Assembly: GCA_022772525.1 (NCBI GenBank)
Contig: JALFAD010000033.1
Span: 1-53,474, forward strand
From: Clostridiales bacterium
Lineage (GTDB): Bacteria; Bacillota; Clostridia; Oscillospirales; Oscillospiraceae
Direction: 5' to 3'
Length of the DNA: 53,474 nt
In this document: one piece after another, positions 8,242 to 17,238 of the stretch
How the letters are laid out: the number at the start of each line of letters is the position of its first letter
Position numbering within the stretch: position 1 is the stretch's first letter
Notes under the pieces: model-generated
What the model was told of the DNA's origin: nothing
Seen by the model: only the letters and a program-made list of their open reading frames with translations
Databases searched by the model: none
Translations under genes and position numbers: made by a program

Positions 8242-9300
8242 TTACCCCAGAAAATAGAGGGTGCAGCGGCGTCTGCCGAACTCCATGCATTGCTCATAGG
8301 TGGGCATATACAAATCCATCCGGTCACCCTTGATGTCGCCGCCGCAGTCCTCTGCGGTGGCGATGCCGTAGACATAGGAGCCATCGCTGGCCACAATGAA
8401 CATTCGGGTGCCGTAGGGGATGTACCGGGGATCCACCGCCACGGTGCCCCAGTGCACGATGGTGCCGGTAGAGGTCACGGTGTCGCAGCCCTGATCGGTG
8501 TGGGTGTAGGCCGTGGCCCGGACAGTGTCGCTGTGGGTGTAGGTCAGCACCTCGCCGGTGGGCAGGGTGATGTAGCCGTCGCTGATAATGGGGGCGTCGC
8601 TTTTTTCGACCACCGGCCCCGCGCCTACGCCGATAATCTCGGTGGTGGGCATTTTCGTGACCGTTTCCGACAGCACCCGGCGGGAGGATTCCTCGCCGTT
8701 TATGTAGGTGACCTCGGCGGTGCACAGCAGTTCCCCGTCCGCCCCTTCGGTGAGCACCTCCTCGGTGCCCAGAGGCAGGCTGGCATCGCTGCACCGGGTC
8801 ACCTCGTGGGGGATGGTTGTGGTATAGGTCTGGCACAGGGTCTCCACCCGGTCAATGCGCAGAACCATGCCGTCGTAGGTTTCTTCTTCCAAACCATGGG
8901 AGACCACGTCCTCTCCGGACACCTCCAGATTCAGCCGATGCAGCAGCTCCCCTGCCGTTTCGCCGAATGTGGTTGCCGCCGTGGTCTGCCCATGGTATTG
9001 GACCGTAATATTCTGGGCGCGGCGGATAGTGATGGATGCCGCGCCCTCCACCGCTTCGGTGGTGAAGGTATCGTCTTTGCTGAGGGTGACTCCCGCCTGC
9101 CCCAGAACCTCCTCCGGGTCCGTGGCGAAGGTGGTGTAGGTCATCACCCGATCCCCGTCGGTAATGACGTAGGTTCGGGCAAAGGCCGTCTGGGACAGCA
9201 GCGCCGTCATGGCAAGCACCAGAATCAGCGTCAGCGTCAGCACATACAGACGCATCAGCAGGATTTTTCTTTTAAGGATCTTGGATCTGGCCTTTGCCAT
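8242..9300 (-). CDS. DUF348/G5/3D-domain cell-wall protein (YabE-like)
   Basis: A 352-residue secreted or membrane-anchored protein related to Bacillus YabE and resuscitation-promoting factors, likely acting on peptidoglycan. After a basic N-terminus there is one membrane segment (about residues 16-40). Then come two DUF348 repeats (about 43-82 and 98-140), a G5-like region (about 150-225) and a C-terminal 3D domain (about 255-350) with AVDPRYIPYGTR and GDRMDLYMPT, which supply the conserved aspartates. The ATG at 9300 was chosen for its GGGAGGTG site; ten further upstream codons are open but unsupported. Monocistronic, with its own promoter and terminator. Confidence 0.88.
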   Translation of the reverse strand: MAKARSKILKRKILLMRLYVLTLTLILVLAMTALLSQTAFARTYVITDGDRVMTYTTFATDPEEVLGQAGVTLSKDDTFTTEAVEGAASITIRRAQNITVQYHGQTTAATTFGETAGELLHRLNLEVSGEDVVSHGLEEETYDGMVLRIDRVETLCQTYTTTIPHEVTRCSDASLPLGTEEVLTEGADGELLCTAEVTYINGEESSRRVLSETVTKMPTTEIIGVGAGPVVEKSDAPIISDGYITLPTGEVLTYTHSDTVRATAYTHTDQGCDTVTSTGTIVHWGTVAVDPRYIPYGTRMFIVASDGSYVYGIATAEDCGGDIKGDRMDLYMPTYEQCMEFGRRRCTLYFLG

Positions 9301-9396
9301 GGGGGCACCTCCCATCAAAGTGGTTCGCAAGCAGTTTGTAACCGTCAGCTTCGTGAATTATTACATTTCGTTTCCAGCTGCGTTCTGCATGGTGCT

Positions 9397-9424
9397 ATTA
9401 TAGCAAATAATCCTATTTTGTCAA
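9397..9424 (-). promoter_or_regulatory. Promoter of the 3D-domain protein gene
   Basis: Minus-strand TTGACA (9419-9424) and TATAAT (9397-9402) with a 16-base spacer; both hexamers are perfect consensus. It predicts a leader of about 90 bases in which no known riboswitch was recognised. Confidence 0.85.
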
Positions 9425-9683
9425 GTATATCGTTATTTTTCCATAAATTCGTCGATTTTTGCAAATAAAATGTTCTTAAATTATGTATACTAAACGCTGC
9501 GTTTTGGTCGCACCCTGTCGAACGGACACGATATCTGGTGTCGAAAAGTAACAAATATTTACACAATAGGTCGAGCCATGTTATCTCCTGTCACAATTCG
9601 TTGCTTGTTGATTATGTAACCTCAGCGCCTGCCCCGGCCCTGTTTTTTGGTGATTTTGGCACTGCTTTTTCCCGGTGGGGTCA
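9425..9683. other. AT-rich gap with no recognised feature
   Basis: About 260 bp between divergent promoters. It is clearly richer in A and T than the surroundings, with no open frame of note, no RNA structure I recognise and no TTATCCACA-type DnaA boxes. Confidence 0.5.
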
Positions 9684-9712
9684 TTGACATTTTAAAAAAA
9701 GTGTGCTAAATT
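9684..9712 (+). promoter_or_regulatory. Promoter of thrS
   Basis: TTGACA (9684-9689), a 17-base spacer and TAAATT (9707-9712). The start falls just before the T-box leader. Confidence 0.75.
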
Positions 9713-9716
9713 TTCA

Positions 9717-9969
9717 CGTAGAAAGGCTTTGACGAAGACACGCGCTCCGGTAAGATTCCCAGAGAGGATGCCGCATTGGTGAAAGACACCCGTACCCCTG
9801 CCGCAAGCGTCACCACTTCTGAGCCGCAGGCCGGAAATGGCCTGCCGGGTGCGCCCGTTACGGCGTCAATGAGTGGCTCCGGTTTCCGGGGCAACCAGGG
9901 TGGAACCGTGGAATACTGTTTTTTTACTGTATCCCACCCCTGATTCTTCAGGGGATGGGCTATTTTTTT
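9717..9969 (+). promoter_or_regulatory. T-box riboswitch with attenuator, threonine type
   Basis: Leader RNA that reads uncharged tRNA and controls thrS by antitermination. The T-box core AGGGTGGAACCGTGG is at 9897-9911. A terminator hairpin (9932-9959, arms around CCCACCCCTGA and TCAGGGGATGGG) with a T-rich tail (9961-9969) follows. GGGTGG of the T-box can pair with CCCACC of the terminator, the expected antiterminator switch. The stem I region (about 9717-9840) shows AGAGAGG and a CACCACTTCTGAG segment in which ACC is the likely specifier codon for threonine. Confidence 0.92.
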
Positions 9970-9985
9970 ACCCTCCCCAAAAACA

Positions 9986-10080
9986 GATACAAGATACGAA
10001 GATACGAGATACAAGATAGGAGATCGTCTCGTTTTTCGGTTAAAATATCTTGTATCTAGTATCTTGTATCTCCGTATCTT
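9986..10080. repeat. GATACAA-type heptamer repeat cluster
   Basis: Left arm 9986-10019 has tandem variants of GATACAA and GATACGA. Right arm 10045-10080 has the complementary TATCTTGTATC-type series, so the cluster can fold into a long hairpin between the thrS attenuator and its ribosome site. Similar sequence recurs at 38918-38953 and 39327-39360. Confidence 0.85.
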
Positions 10081-10100
10081 AACTTTGTGGAGGTTGTACT

Positions 10101-11891
10101 ATGGAAAACGAATTTACTTTTGAAAACCCCGAGTACCGCAAGACCTACTGGCACACCTGCTCCCACATCATGGCCCAGGCGGTGAAGCGCCTGTGGCCCG
10201 AGGTTCAGCTCGCCATCGGCCCCGCCATCGACGAGGGCTGGTACTATGACTTTGACGCCCCCTTCTCCTTCACCCCCGAGCACCTGACTCAGATCGAGGC
10301 GGAGATGAAGAAGATCTGCAAGGAGCGCATCCGCATCGAGCGCAGCGAGAAGTCCCGTGCCGAGGCCATTGCCTATATGGAAGGCAAGAACGAGCCTTAT
10401 AAGGTAGAGCTCATCAACGATCTGCCGGAGGATGCCGTCATCTCCTTCTACACCCAGGGCGAATTCACCGACCTGTGTGCCGGCCCTCATCTGGATCACA
10501 CCGGACGGGTCAAGCACAACGGCTTCAAGCTGACCAAGTCCTGCGGCGCCTACTGGCGGGGCGACTCCAAGCGGAAAATGCTCCAGAGAATCTACGGCAT
10601 CGCCTTCCCCAGCAAGGACGAGTTGGACGAGTATCTGAAAAAGCAGGAGGAAGCTCTGAAGCGGGATCACAACAAGCTGGGCCGGGAGCTGGAATACTTT
10701 ACGACGGTTGACGTCATTGGTCAGGGCCTGCCCATCCTGCTGCCCAAGGGCGCCCGGGTCATCCAGACCCTCCAGCGCTGGGTAGAGGACGAGGAGCAGA
10801 AGCGGGGCTATCTTCTGACCAAGACCCCCCTGATGGCAAAGTCCGACCTGTATAAGATTTCCGGTCACTGGGATCATTACCTCGACGGTATGTTCGTGCT
10901 GGGTGACCCCAACGACGAAAGCAAGGAGTGCTTCGCTCTGCGGCCCATGACCTGCCCCTTCCAGTATCAGGTCTACCTGAACCGTGCCCGCTCCTACCGT
11001 GACCTGCCCATGCGTCTGGGCGAGACCTCCACCCTGTTCCGCAACGAGGACTCCGGCGAGATGCACGGCCTGATCCGTGTCCGGCAGTTCACCATTTCCG
11101 AGGGCCACCTGATTCTCCGCCCCGATCAGCTGGAGGACGAGTTCCGGGGCTGCCTGGAGCTGGCGAAATACTGCCTGGACACCGTGGGCATGCTGGAGGA
11201 CTGCACCTTCCGCTTCTCCCAGTGGGACCCCGCCAACCCCAAGAACAAGTACGAGGGTACTGCTGAGCAGTGGGAGACCGCCCAGGCCGTCATGAAACAG
11301 ATCCTGGACGATTTGGGTGTGGATTACACCATCGGCATCGACGAAGCCGCCTTCTACGGCCCCAAGCTGGACATTCAGTACAAGAACGTCTTTGGCAAGG
11401 AGGACACCATTGTCACCATCCAGATTGATATGCTGCTGGCGGAGCGCTTCGGCATGGAGTACACCGACGCCGACGGTCAGAAGAAGCGGCCCTATATCAT
11501 TCACCGTACTTCCCTCGGCTGCTACGAGCGGACGCTGGCCTACCTGATCGAAAAGTACGCAGGCGCTCTGCCCCTGTGGATGATGCCCACGCAGGTAGAG
11601 GTTCTGCCCATCACCGACCGGGCCCACGAATACGCCAAGAACCTTGTGGAGAAGCTGAATGCCGTGAACATCCACGCCGAGGGTGATTACCGCTCCGAAA
11701 AGCTGGGCTACAAGATCCGCGAGGCCCAGATGCAGAAGATTCCCTATATGCTGGTGGTCGGCGACCGGGATATGGAGAACGGCACCGTTTCCGTCCGCAC
11801 CCGCAAGGGCGACGACTTAGGCGCCATGACGCCCGATGCCTTTATGTCCAAGTGCCTCATGGAGATTGCCTCCAAGAGCAAGGAAGTGTAA
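10101..11891 (+). CDS. thrS: Threonyl-tRNA synthetase lacking the TGS domain
   Basis: Charges tRNA-Thr with threonine. At 596 residues it is about 45-50 shorter than typical ThrRS. The N-terminal TGS domain is absent and the protein begins directly with the editing domain (HTCSH at 18-22, CAGPHLDHTG further on). The class II catalytic core follows, with MTCPFQYQVY, motif 2 around TLFRNEDSGEMHGL and motif 3 at LGCYERTLAYLIE. The C-terminal anticodon-binding domain starts near PTQVEVLPITDRA. A GTGGAGG site precedes the ATG. Expression is controlled by the upstream T-box, and a terminator follows five bases after the stop. Confidence 0.97.
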   Translation: MENEFTFENPEYRKTYWHTCSHIMAQAVKRLWPEVQLAIGPAIDEGWYYDFDAPFSFTPEHLTQIEAEMKKICKERIRIERSEKSRAEAIAYMEGKNEPYKVELINDLPEDAVISFYTQGEFTDLCAGPHLDHTGRVKHNGFKLTKSCGAYWRGDSKRKMLQRIYGIAFPSKDELDEYLKKQEEALKRDHNKLGRELEYFTTVDVIGQGLPILLPKGARVIQTLQRWVEDEEQKRGYLLTKTPLMAKSDLYKISGHWDHYLDGMFVLGDPNDESKECFALRPMTCPFQYQVYLNRARSYRDLPMRLGETSTLFRNEDSGEMHGLIRVRQFTISEGHLILRPDQLEDEFRGCLELAKYCLDTVGMLEDCTFRFSQWDPANPKNKYEGTAEQWETAQAVMKQILDDLGVDYTIGIDEAAFYGPKLDIQYKNVFGKEDTIVTIQIDMLLAERFGMEYTDADGQKKRPYIIHRTSLGCYERTLAYLIEKYAGALPLWMMPTQVEVLPITDRAHEYAKNLVEKLNAVNIHAEGDYRSEKLGYKIREAQMQKIPYMLVVGDRDMENGTVSVRTRKGDDLGAMTPDAFMSKCLMEIASKSKEV

Positions 11892-11895
11892 GATA

Positions 11896-11930
11896 AAACG
11901 CCTGCTGCAAACTTTCGCGGCAGGCGTTTT
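11896..11930 (+). terminator. Terminator of thrS
   Basis: Inverted repeat AACGCCTGC / GCAGGCGTT with a loop of about 15 bases, followed by TTTT. It begins five bases after the thrS stop codon. Confidence 0.88.
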
Positions 11931-12006
11931 CTGCGTCATATGTGGCAACTGAATGACTGCATCCCTCTGACGGCGCATTTTTTTGTAAATAATATCAAAA
12001 TATGGG

Positions 12007-12051
12007 TTGAATTTAGGCGGGATATGTGATACGATATCGTTGTATCGATAT
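12007..12051 (+). promoter_or_regulatory. Probable metF promoter with inverted repeat
   Basis: TTGAAT (12007-12012) and TACGAT (12030-12035) with a 17-base spacer. An inverted repeat, ATATCG-6-CGATAT (12034-12051), overlaps the -10 box and predicted start and could be an operator. No SAM riboswitch was seen. About 70 bases of leader follow before the metF ribosome site. Confidence 0.55.
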
Positions 12052-12121
12052 GGGGGAAGTGTGCCCATGTGCGGATGCGATTCTTACGCCGGATGGGCAG
12101 AATGTTTCAGGAGGAAACCGT

Positions 12122-13045
12122 ATGTCTGTGATAGACGCGCTGAACAGGCACGACGCCCTCTGCCTCGAGGTGTTTCCTCCCAGGACCGACGCGGGCATGG
12201 AGAAGCTGTGCGGCAGTGTGCTTCCTCAGCTGTATTCTCTGCGACCTGACGCGGTCTCCTGTACCTACAGCGCCGGCGGCGCGGATGCGGGAAAGAATCT
12301 GGAGGTTCTGGGCCGGGTGGCAAAGGATGGCAGGTGCCTGCCTGTCACCCACTTCACCTGCATCGGCAACACAGCGCAGAGCGCAAAAGCTCAGCTTCAG
12401 ACCTATCTGGACAGCGGCATCAATCATGTGCTGGCTTTGCGGGGCGATCCGCCTGCCGGCTGGGCCGGTTCCGGCGGTGAGCTGCAATCCGCAGGTGAGC
12501 TGGTTGCCCTGATCCGTCAGGAATTCGGCGGCGCTTTCGCCATCGCGGTGGCGAGCGCGCCCGAGGGCCATCCGGGCAGCCGCTCTCTGGAAGCGGAGAT
12601 CGCGCTTCTGAAGCAAAAGCAGGACAGCGGCGCCGACTATATCATTACCCAGCTGTGCTGGGATATGGACGCGTTCCGTTACTGGCTGGACGCCATCCGG
12701 GCGGCGGGAATCCGGCTGCCTGTGGAAGCCAGCGTTATGCCTGTGCTGGATCAGGCCGAGACGATCAGCGCGGCCTTCTCCCACGGCGGTAGCGCCGTGC
12801 CCCAGACTCTGTGCGAGATCATCTCTAAAAACTGGATTTATCCAAATCCCTTTGTGAAAGACCCCTTTGATGCCCGGGCAGAGCAGAAAAGGGCCGACTT
12901 CCGAAAGGCCGGGATGGAATACACCATCCATCAGATTCACGAGTATCAGACCTGCGGAGCGGACGGTATTTACCTGTTTACCCGGAACCGCTATGAAGAC
13001 ACGGCTCTGATTGTGAAAGAAGCCGGACTGGCAGGAAGAGGATAA
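12122..13045 (+). CDS. metF: Methylenetetrahydrofolate reductase
   Basis: Reduces 5,10-methylene-THF to 5-methyl-THF, the last step of the methyl branch of the Wood-Ljungdahl pathway and also the methyl source for methionine. The 307-residue FAD-dependent TIM-barrel protein shows LCLEVFPPRT near the N-terminus, AVSCTYSAGG, VTHFTCIGNT, NHVLALRGDPP and ADYIITQLCWD. The ATG at 12122 is preceded by AGGAGG; the frame extends 32 codons upstream without such a site. It lies directly upstream of the cooC-acs genes with no clear terminator between, so it may feed methyl-THF to the AcsE domain encoded downstream. Confidence 0.95.
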   Translation: MSVIDALNRHDALCLEVFPPRTDAGMEKLCGSVLPQLYSLRPDAVSCTYSAGGADAGKNLEVLGRVAKDGRCLPVTHFTCIGNTAQSAKAQLQTYLDSGINHVLALRGDPPAGWAGSGGELQSAGELVALIRQEFGGAFAIAVASAPEGHPGSRSLEAEIALLKQKQDSGADYIITQLCWDMDAFRYWLDAIRAAGIRLPVEASVMPVLDQAETISAAFSHGGSAVPQTLCEIISKNWIYPNPFVKDPFDARAEQKRADFRKAGMEYTIHQIHEYQTCGADGIYLFTRNRYEDTALIVKEAGLAGRG

Positions 13046-13071
13046 GATTCCCTTTCAATAAACATACTATT

Positions 13072-13102
13072 TTCGCATTTCGCATTCATCATTTTGCATT
13101 TC
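13072..13102. repeat. Short CGCATTT-type repeats
   Basis: Three to four imperfect copies of a heptamer like CGCATTT/TGCATTT lie between metF and cooC, with the same seven-base periodicity as the GATACAA and TTGACAA clusters elsewhere in the window. Short and degenerate, so held with caution. Confidence 0.4.
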
Positions 13103-13121
13103 CAACAAAGGAGTATTCATT

Positions 13122-13886
13122 ATGCCTCATACCATTGCTGTTGCCGGTAAGGGCGGCGTGGGTAAAACCACCACCTGCGGCATGCTCATTGATTATCTGT
13201 GCAAGAAGAAGGACGGCCCCGTGCTTGTGGTGGACGCCGACGCCAATTCCAACCTGAACGAGGTTCTGGGCGTGGAGGTGGAGACCTCTCTGGGCCAGAT
13301 TCGGGAGGAAATGGCTCAGGCAGAGCTGAAGGGCACCATCCCCACCGGCATGACCAAGGCGGATTACGCCGAGATGAAATTCAGTCAGGCCCTCATCGAG
13401 GATGATGACTTCGATATGCTGGTCATGGGCCGCACGCAGGGCAAGGGCTGCTACTGCTACGTCAACGGCGTGCTCCAGTCTCAGGTCGCGAAATATGTGC
13501 CCAACTATTCCTATGTGGTCATGGACAACGAGGCGGGCCTTGAGCACATCGCCCGGGGCACTCTGCCCCATGTGGACACCATGCTGCTGATTTCCGACTG
13601 CTCCCGCCGGGGCGTTCAGGCCGTGGCGCGGGTTGCCGAGATGGTTCAGGAGATGAACCTGAACCCCGGTCAGATGGGCCTCATTATCAACCGGGCGCCC
13701 GACGGCGTGCTGGACGCCGGTGTCAAAGAAGAAATCGAAAAGCACGGCTTAAAGCTCTTTGGCGTGCTGCCTCAGGATGAGGCGGTGTACCGTTGCGACT
13801 GCGACGGCGAGCCCTCCGCGAAGCTGCCCGACAGCGACCCAATGAAGGTTGCTCTTCGGGGTATTATGCAGTCCATCGGACTGTAA
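13122..13886 (+). CDS. cooC: CooC/AcsF-type nickel-insertion ATPase
   Basis: A 254-residue MinD-like P-loop ATPase that matures the Ni-containing centre of CO dehydrogenase or acetyl-CoA synthase. It has a deviant Walker A motif GKGGVGKTT (residues 9-17), VVDADAN, and the CooC-family Cys-X-Cys pair in GKGCYCYVNG, where metal is bound at the dimer interface. First gene of the acs cluster. Because no CODH gene is in the window, its likely client here is AcsB (AcsF function); CooC for a remote CODH is the alternative. The start follows an AAAGGAG site. Confidence 0.92.
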   Translation: MPHTIAVAGKGGVGKTTTCGMLIDYLCKKKDGPVLVVDADANSNLNEVLGVEVETSLGQIREEMAQAELKGTIPTGMTKADYAEMKFSQALIEDDDFDMLVMGRTQGKGCYCYVNGVLQSQVAKYVPNYSYVVMDNEAGLEHIARGTLPHVDTMLLISDCSRRGVQAVARVAEMVQEMNLNPGQMGLIINRAPDGVLDAGVKEEIEKHGLKLFGVLPQDEAVYRCDCDGEPSAKLPDSDPMKVALRGIMQSIGL

Positions 13887-13976
13887 TTCCTTTGTAAGTG
13901 ACGCAGAATATGGCCCATTACCATGCTCTGCGCCCTAATATAAACCATTCAAAATCAATCAAGGGGGAAAAACACT

Positions 13977-14918
13977 ATGGCTTTCACACCCAAGACGGCT
14001 CCCTTCAGCGGCAAGATCAATGCCGTGACGCTGGGCACCGGTGACAAGGCAATCGTCATCGGCGGTCAGAACGTGATGCCGTTCTACACCTTCGACGCTC
14101 CCATTGAGAACGCTCCCAAGATCGGCGTGGAAATCTCCGATCTGGCGGCTTCCTGGGACGCTCCCGCTCTGAACGAGTTCTACGCGGGCTGCACCACCAT
14201 GGTCGATTACGCCAAGCGCGCCGAGACCATGCCCGGCGCCGACTTCCTGTGCCTGCACTTCGAGTCCGCCGATCCCAACGGTGCCAACCGCAGCGTTGCC
14301 GACTGCGTCGCCGACGCCAAGGCCGTGGCTGACGCCGTGTCCATGCCTATCGTTGTCATGGGCTGCAAGAACATCGAGAAGGACGGCGAGCTGTTCAGCA
14401 AGATCGCTGAGGCTCTGCAGGGCAAGAACATTCTGGTTCTGTCCGCCCGCAACGAGGACTACAAGACCGTCGGCGCTTCCGTCGCTCTGGCTTACGGTCA
14501 GAAGGTCGGCGCTGAGACCGCTGACGACATCAACCTGGCCAAGCAGCTGAACATCATGCTGAAGGGCCTGTCCATCAACCCCGAGAACATTGTCATGAAC
14601 ATCGGCACCGCCGCCGTGGGCTATGGCTTCGAGTACGTGGCTTCCACTCTGGACCGCGTCCGTCTGGCAGCCCTGGCCCAGTCCGATGCCGACCTGCAGA
14701 TGCCCATTATGTCTCCCGTGTCTCCCGACGCGTGGGGCGTGAAGGAGTCCACTGCCACTGAGGAAGACGAGCCCGAATGGGGCAGCCGGGAAGAGCGCGC
14801 CATCGACATGGAAGTTTCCACTGCCGCCGCGAACCTGACCGGAGGCGCCGACGCTGTCATCATGCGTCATCCCGCCGCTATCGCCACCATCAAGAAGTTC
14901 ATTACCGAACTCGTCTAA
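13977..14918 (+). CDS. acsD: Corrinoid iron-sulfur protein small subunit (AcsD/CdhD)
   Basis: Delta subunit of the corrinoid iron-sulfur protein, a TIM-barrel partner of AcsC that helps hold the cobamide carrying the methyl group to acetyl-CoA synthase. The 313-residue sequence shows family features such as GGQNVMPFYTFDA, KIGVEISD, ADFLCLHFESADPN, NIVMNIGTAAVGYGFEYV and a C-terminal GGADAVIMRHP. A GGGGGAA site precedes the start. It lies 21 bp before the acsC-acsE fusion gene, so the two subunits are co-translated from one message. Full length, no anomalies. Confidence 0.95.
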   Translation: MAFTPKTAPFSGKINAVTLGTGDKAIVIGGQNVMPFYTFDAPIENAPKIGVEISDLAASWDAPALNEFYAGCTTMVDYAKRAETMPGADFLCLHFESADPNGANRSVADCVADAKAVADAVSMPIVVMGCKNIEKDGELFSKIAEALQGKNILVLSARNEDYKTVGASVALAYGQKVGAETADDINLAKQLNIMLKGLSINPENIVMNIGTAAVGYGFEYVASTLDRVRLAALAQSDADLQMPIMSPVSPDAWGVKESTATEEDEPEWGSREERAIDMEVSTAAANLTGGADAVIMRHPAAIATIKKFITELV

Positions 14919-14939
14919 TTCGGAAGGAGGATACATACA

Positions 14940-17216
14940 ATGGCTTTGAAGGGTCTTGACATTTTTAAGCTGTCTCCTAAGAAGAACTGTAAGGAGTGCG
15001 GCAGCCCCACCTGTATGGCATTCTGCATGAAGGTGGCGCAGGGCGCTGTTTCCATCGACAAGTGCCCCTACTTCTCTGACGACGCGAAGGCGATGCTCAA
15101 CGAGCAGACCGCGCCTCCCATGAAGACCATCACCGTTGGCAGCCACAAGCTGGGCGGCGAGACTGTCCTGTACCGTCACGAGAAGACTCTGGTCAACAAG
15201 AATCTGTACGCTGTCGCCGTGGGCACCAGCCTGTCCGCCGAGGAGGCCGACAAGAAGCTGGCCGATCTGCAGAAGGTCGATTACGAGCGTATCGGCGAGC
15301 GTATGTACGTCGAGTTCGTGTTCGTCGCCAATACCCAGTCCGATCCCGCTGTCTACGCTGAGCTGGTTAAGAAGGCCGCCGCGACCGGTCGTGACCTGAT
15401 TCTGGAGTGCTGGGACGTGGAGTGCGCCAAGGCCGCTCTGGAAGTCGCCGGCAAGAACGTGATTTTGGACGGCGCTACCCCCGACAACTGGGAGGCCATG
15501 AGCGAGCTGGCCACCGCCAACGGCGTGGCGCTGGGCGTTTCCGCCGAGAGCCTGTCCGATCTGTACGACACCGTGAAGAAGCTGGAAGGCAAGGGCAACA
15601 AGAACCTGGTTCTGGACGTCACCGGCAAGACCGCCAAGGAGACGCTGGCCAATGCCGTTCTGGTCCGCCGTACCGCCATCAAGGACGGCGACCGCTCCTT
15701 CGGTTACCCCTCCATCGTGAACATTGCCCGGCTTGCCAAGGGTGACGACCACCTGCAGACCGCCTACGCCACCATGTTCACCGAGAAGTACGGCTCCATC
15801 CTGGTTATGGAGCACATGACCTACGCGCAGGCTCTGCCTCTGTACGGCCTGCGTCAGAACATCTTCACCGATCCTCAGAAGCCCATGAAGGTCGAGTCCA
15901 AGATCTATCCTCTGAACGGCGCCGACGAGAACAGCCCCTGCGCTCTGACCGTGGACTTCGCTCTGACCTACTTCCTGGTTTCCGGCGAGCTGGAGCGTTC
16001 CAACCAGCCTGTGAACCTGATTATCACCGATGCCTCCGGTATGTCTGTTCTGACCGCCTGGGCTGCCGGCAAGTTCTCCGCCAACACCGTCAAGAAGACC
16101 TTCGACGAGCTGGGCATTGAGAGCAAGATCAAGAACCGCACCCTGATCATCCCCGGCAAGGTCGCTGTCATGAAGGGTGAGATTCAGGACAAGCTGCCCG
16201 GCTGGAACGTGGTCGTCGGCCCCGTGGAAGCCGTTCAGCTGCCCAAGTACATGAAGGACAAGGAGTACGAGGGCGCTGCCAAGGCTGCCGCCGCCGAGAA
16301 CGCCGCAAAGGCTGCCGCCGCCCCCAAGGAGGAAGTCAAGGAGCTGTCCTTCGAGGAGCTGCTGGCTACCAAGGTTCCCGAAATCAAGGTCGTGGACATG
16401 GGCGTCAAGTACAAGGGCTACAACCCCGACAGCAAGACCTTCGTCACCATCGGCGAGCGCATCCACTGCATCGCTCCCTCCATCCGCAAGGCTATGGACG
16501 AGCGTGACCCCGAGCCCATCCTGAAGCGTGCCGCCGAGCAGATCGCCGCCGGTGCCACCTATCTGGATGTCAACATCGGACCTGCTGAGAAGGACGGCCC
16601 CGAGCGTATGATGTGGGCGGTCAAGCTGCTGCAGGAGAACTTCGACAATGTGCCTCTGGCGCTGGATACTGCCAACCAGAAGGCCATCGAAGCCGGTATT
16701 AAGGTTTACAACCGCGCCAACGGCAAGCCCATCGTCAACTCCGCCGATGCCGGTTCCCGTATCTCCAACATTGACCTGGCTGCTGCCAACGATGCCATCT
16801 GCTTCGCCCTGTGCTCTGCCGACGGCATCGCAAAGGACAACGAGGAGCGTATGAAGCACTGCCACACCATGCTGGAGCGTGGCCTGAGCCTGGGCATGAG
16901 CTCCGACGATCTGTGGTTCGATCCTCTGTTCCTGGTCGTCAAGGGTATGCAGGACAAGCAGATGCAGGTTCTGGAAGCCATCAAGATGATCTCCGACGAG
17001 GGCCTGAAGACCACTGGCGGCCTGTCCAACAACTCTAACGGCGCGCCCAAGGCCATCCGTCCCATCATGGACTCCACCATGGTCGCCATGGCTATGATGC
17101 AGGGCCTGACCTCTGCCATCGTCAACCCCAACGACCTGCGCCTGATGGAGACCATCAAGACCGCCGACATCATCAAGGATCACGTTCTGTACTCCGACTC
17201 CTATCTGGAGATCTGA
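14940..17216 (+). CDS. acsC: AcsC-AcsE fusion: corrinoid protein large subunit plus methyltransferase
   Basis: One 758-residue frame joins two Wood-Ljungdahl proteins normally made separately. Residues 1-440 are the corrinoid iron-sulfur protein large subunit: a 4Fe-4S motif with Cys17, Cys20, Cys25 and Cys42, and a cobamide-binding C-terminal part ending near GWNVVVGPVEA (421-431). An Ala/Lys/Glu-rich linker (about 441-470) follows. Residues about 500-758 are methyl-THF:corrinoid protein methyltransferase: VTIGERIH, LDVNIGPAE, LALDTANQKAIEAG, GLSNNSNG with the conserved Asn, and a C-terminal VLYSDSYLEI. The frame is open throughout, with no internal start signal noted at the junction. It would tether methyl donor site and acceptor. 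Confidence 0.93.
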   Translation: MALKGLDIFKLSPKKNCKECGSPTCMAFCMKVAQGAVSIDKCPYFSDDAKAMLNEQTAPPMKTITVGSHKLGGETVLYRHEKTLVNKNLYAVAVGTSLSAEEADKKLADLQKVDYERIGERMYVEFVFVANTQSDPAVYAELVKKAAATGRDLILECWDVECAKAALEVAGKNVILDGATPDNWEAMSELATANGVALGVSAESLSDLYDTVKKLEGKGNKNLVLDVTGKTAKETLANAVLVRRTAIKDGDRSFGYPSIVNIARLAKGDDHLQTAYATMFTEKYGSILVMEHMTYAQALPLYGLRQNIFTDPQKPMKVESKIYPLNGADENSPCALTVDFALTYFLVSGELERSNQPVNLIITDASGMSVLTAWAAGKFSANTVKKTFDELGIESKIKNRTLIIPGKVAVMKGEIQDKLPGWNVVVGPVEAVQLPKYMKDKEYEGAAKAAAAENAAKAAAAPKEEVKELSFEELLATKVPEIKVVDMGVKYKGYNPDSKTFVTIGERIHCIAPSIRKAMDERDPEPILKRAAEQIAAGATYLDVNIGPAEKDGPERMMWAVKLLQENFDNVPLALDTANQKAIEAGIKVYNRANGKPIVNSADAGSRISNIDLAAANDAICFALCSADGIAKDNEERMKHCHTMLERGLSLGMSSDDLWFDPLFLVVKGMQDKQMQVLEAIKMISDEGLKTTGGLSNNSNGAPKAIRPIMDSTMVAMAMMQGLTSAIVNPNDLRLMETIKTADIIKDHVLYSDSYLEI

Positions 17217-17238
17217 GGTCGGCAGGGCCGACGGGAAA

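Noticed and set aside
9301-9683. Replication origin in the AT-rich divergent gap
   Set aside because: AT-rich and between divergent genes, but no recognisable DnaA boxes and no dnaA or dnaN beside it.
11931-12121. SAM riboswitch upstream of metF
   Set aside because: No SAM-I/II/III core sequence or terminator in the short leader; only a promoter-like pair and a small inverted repeat.
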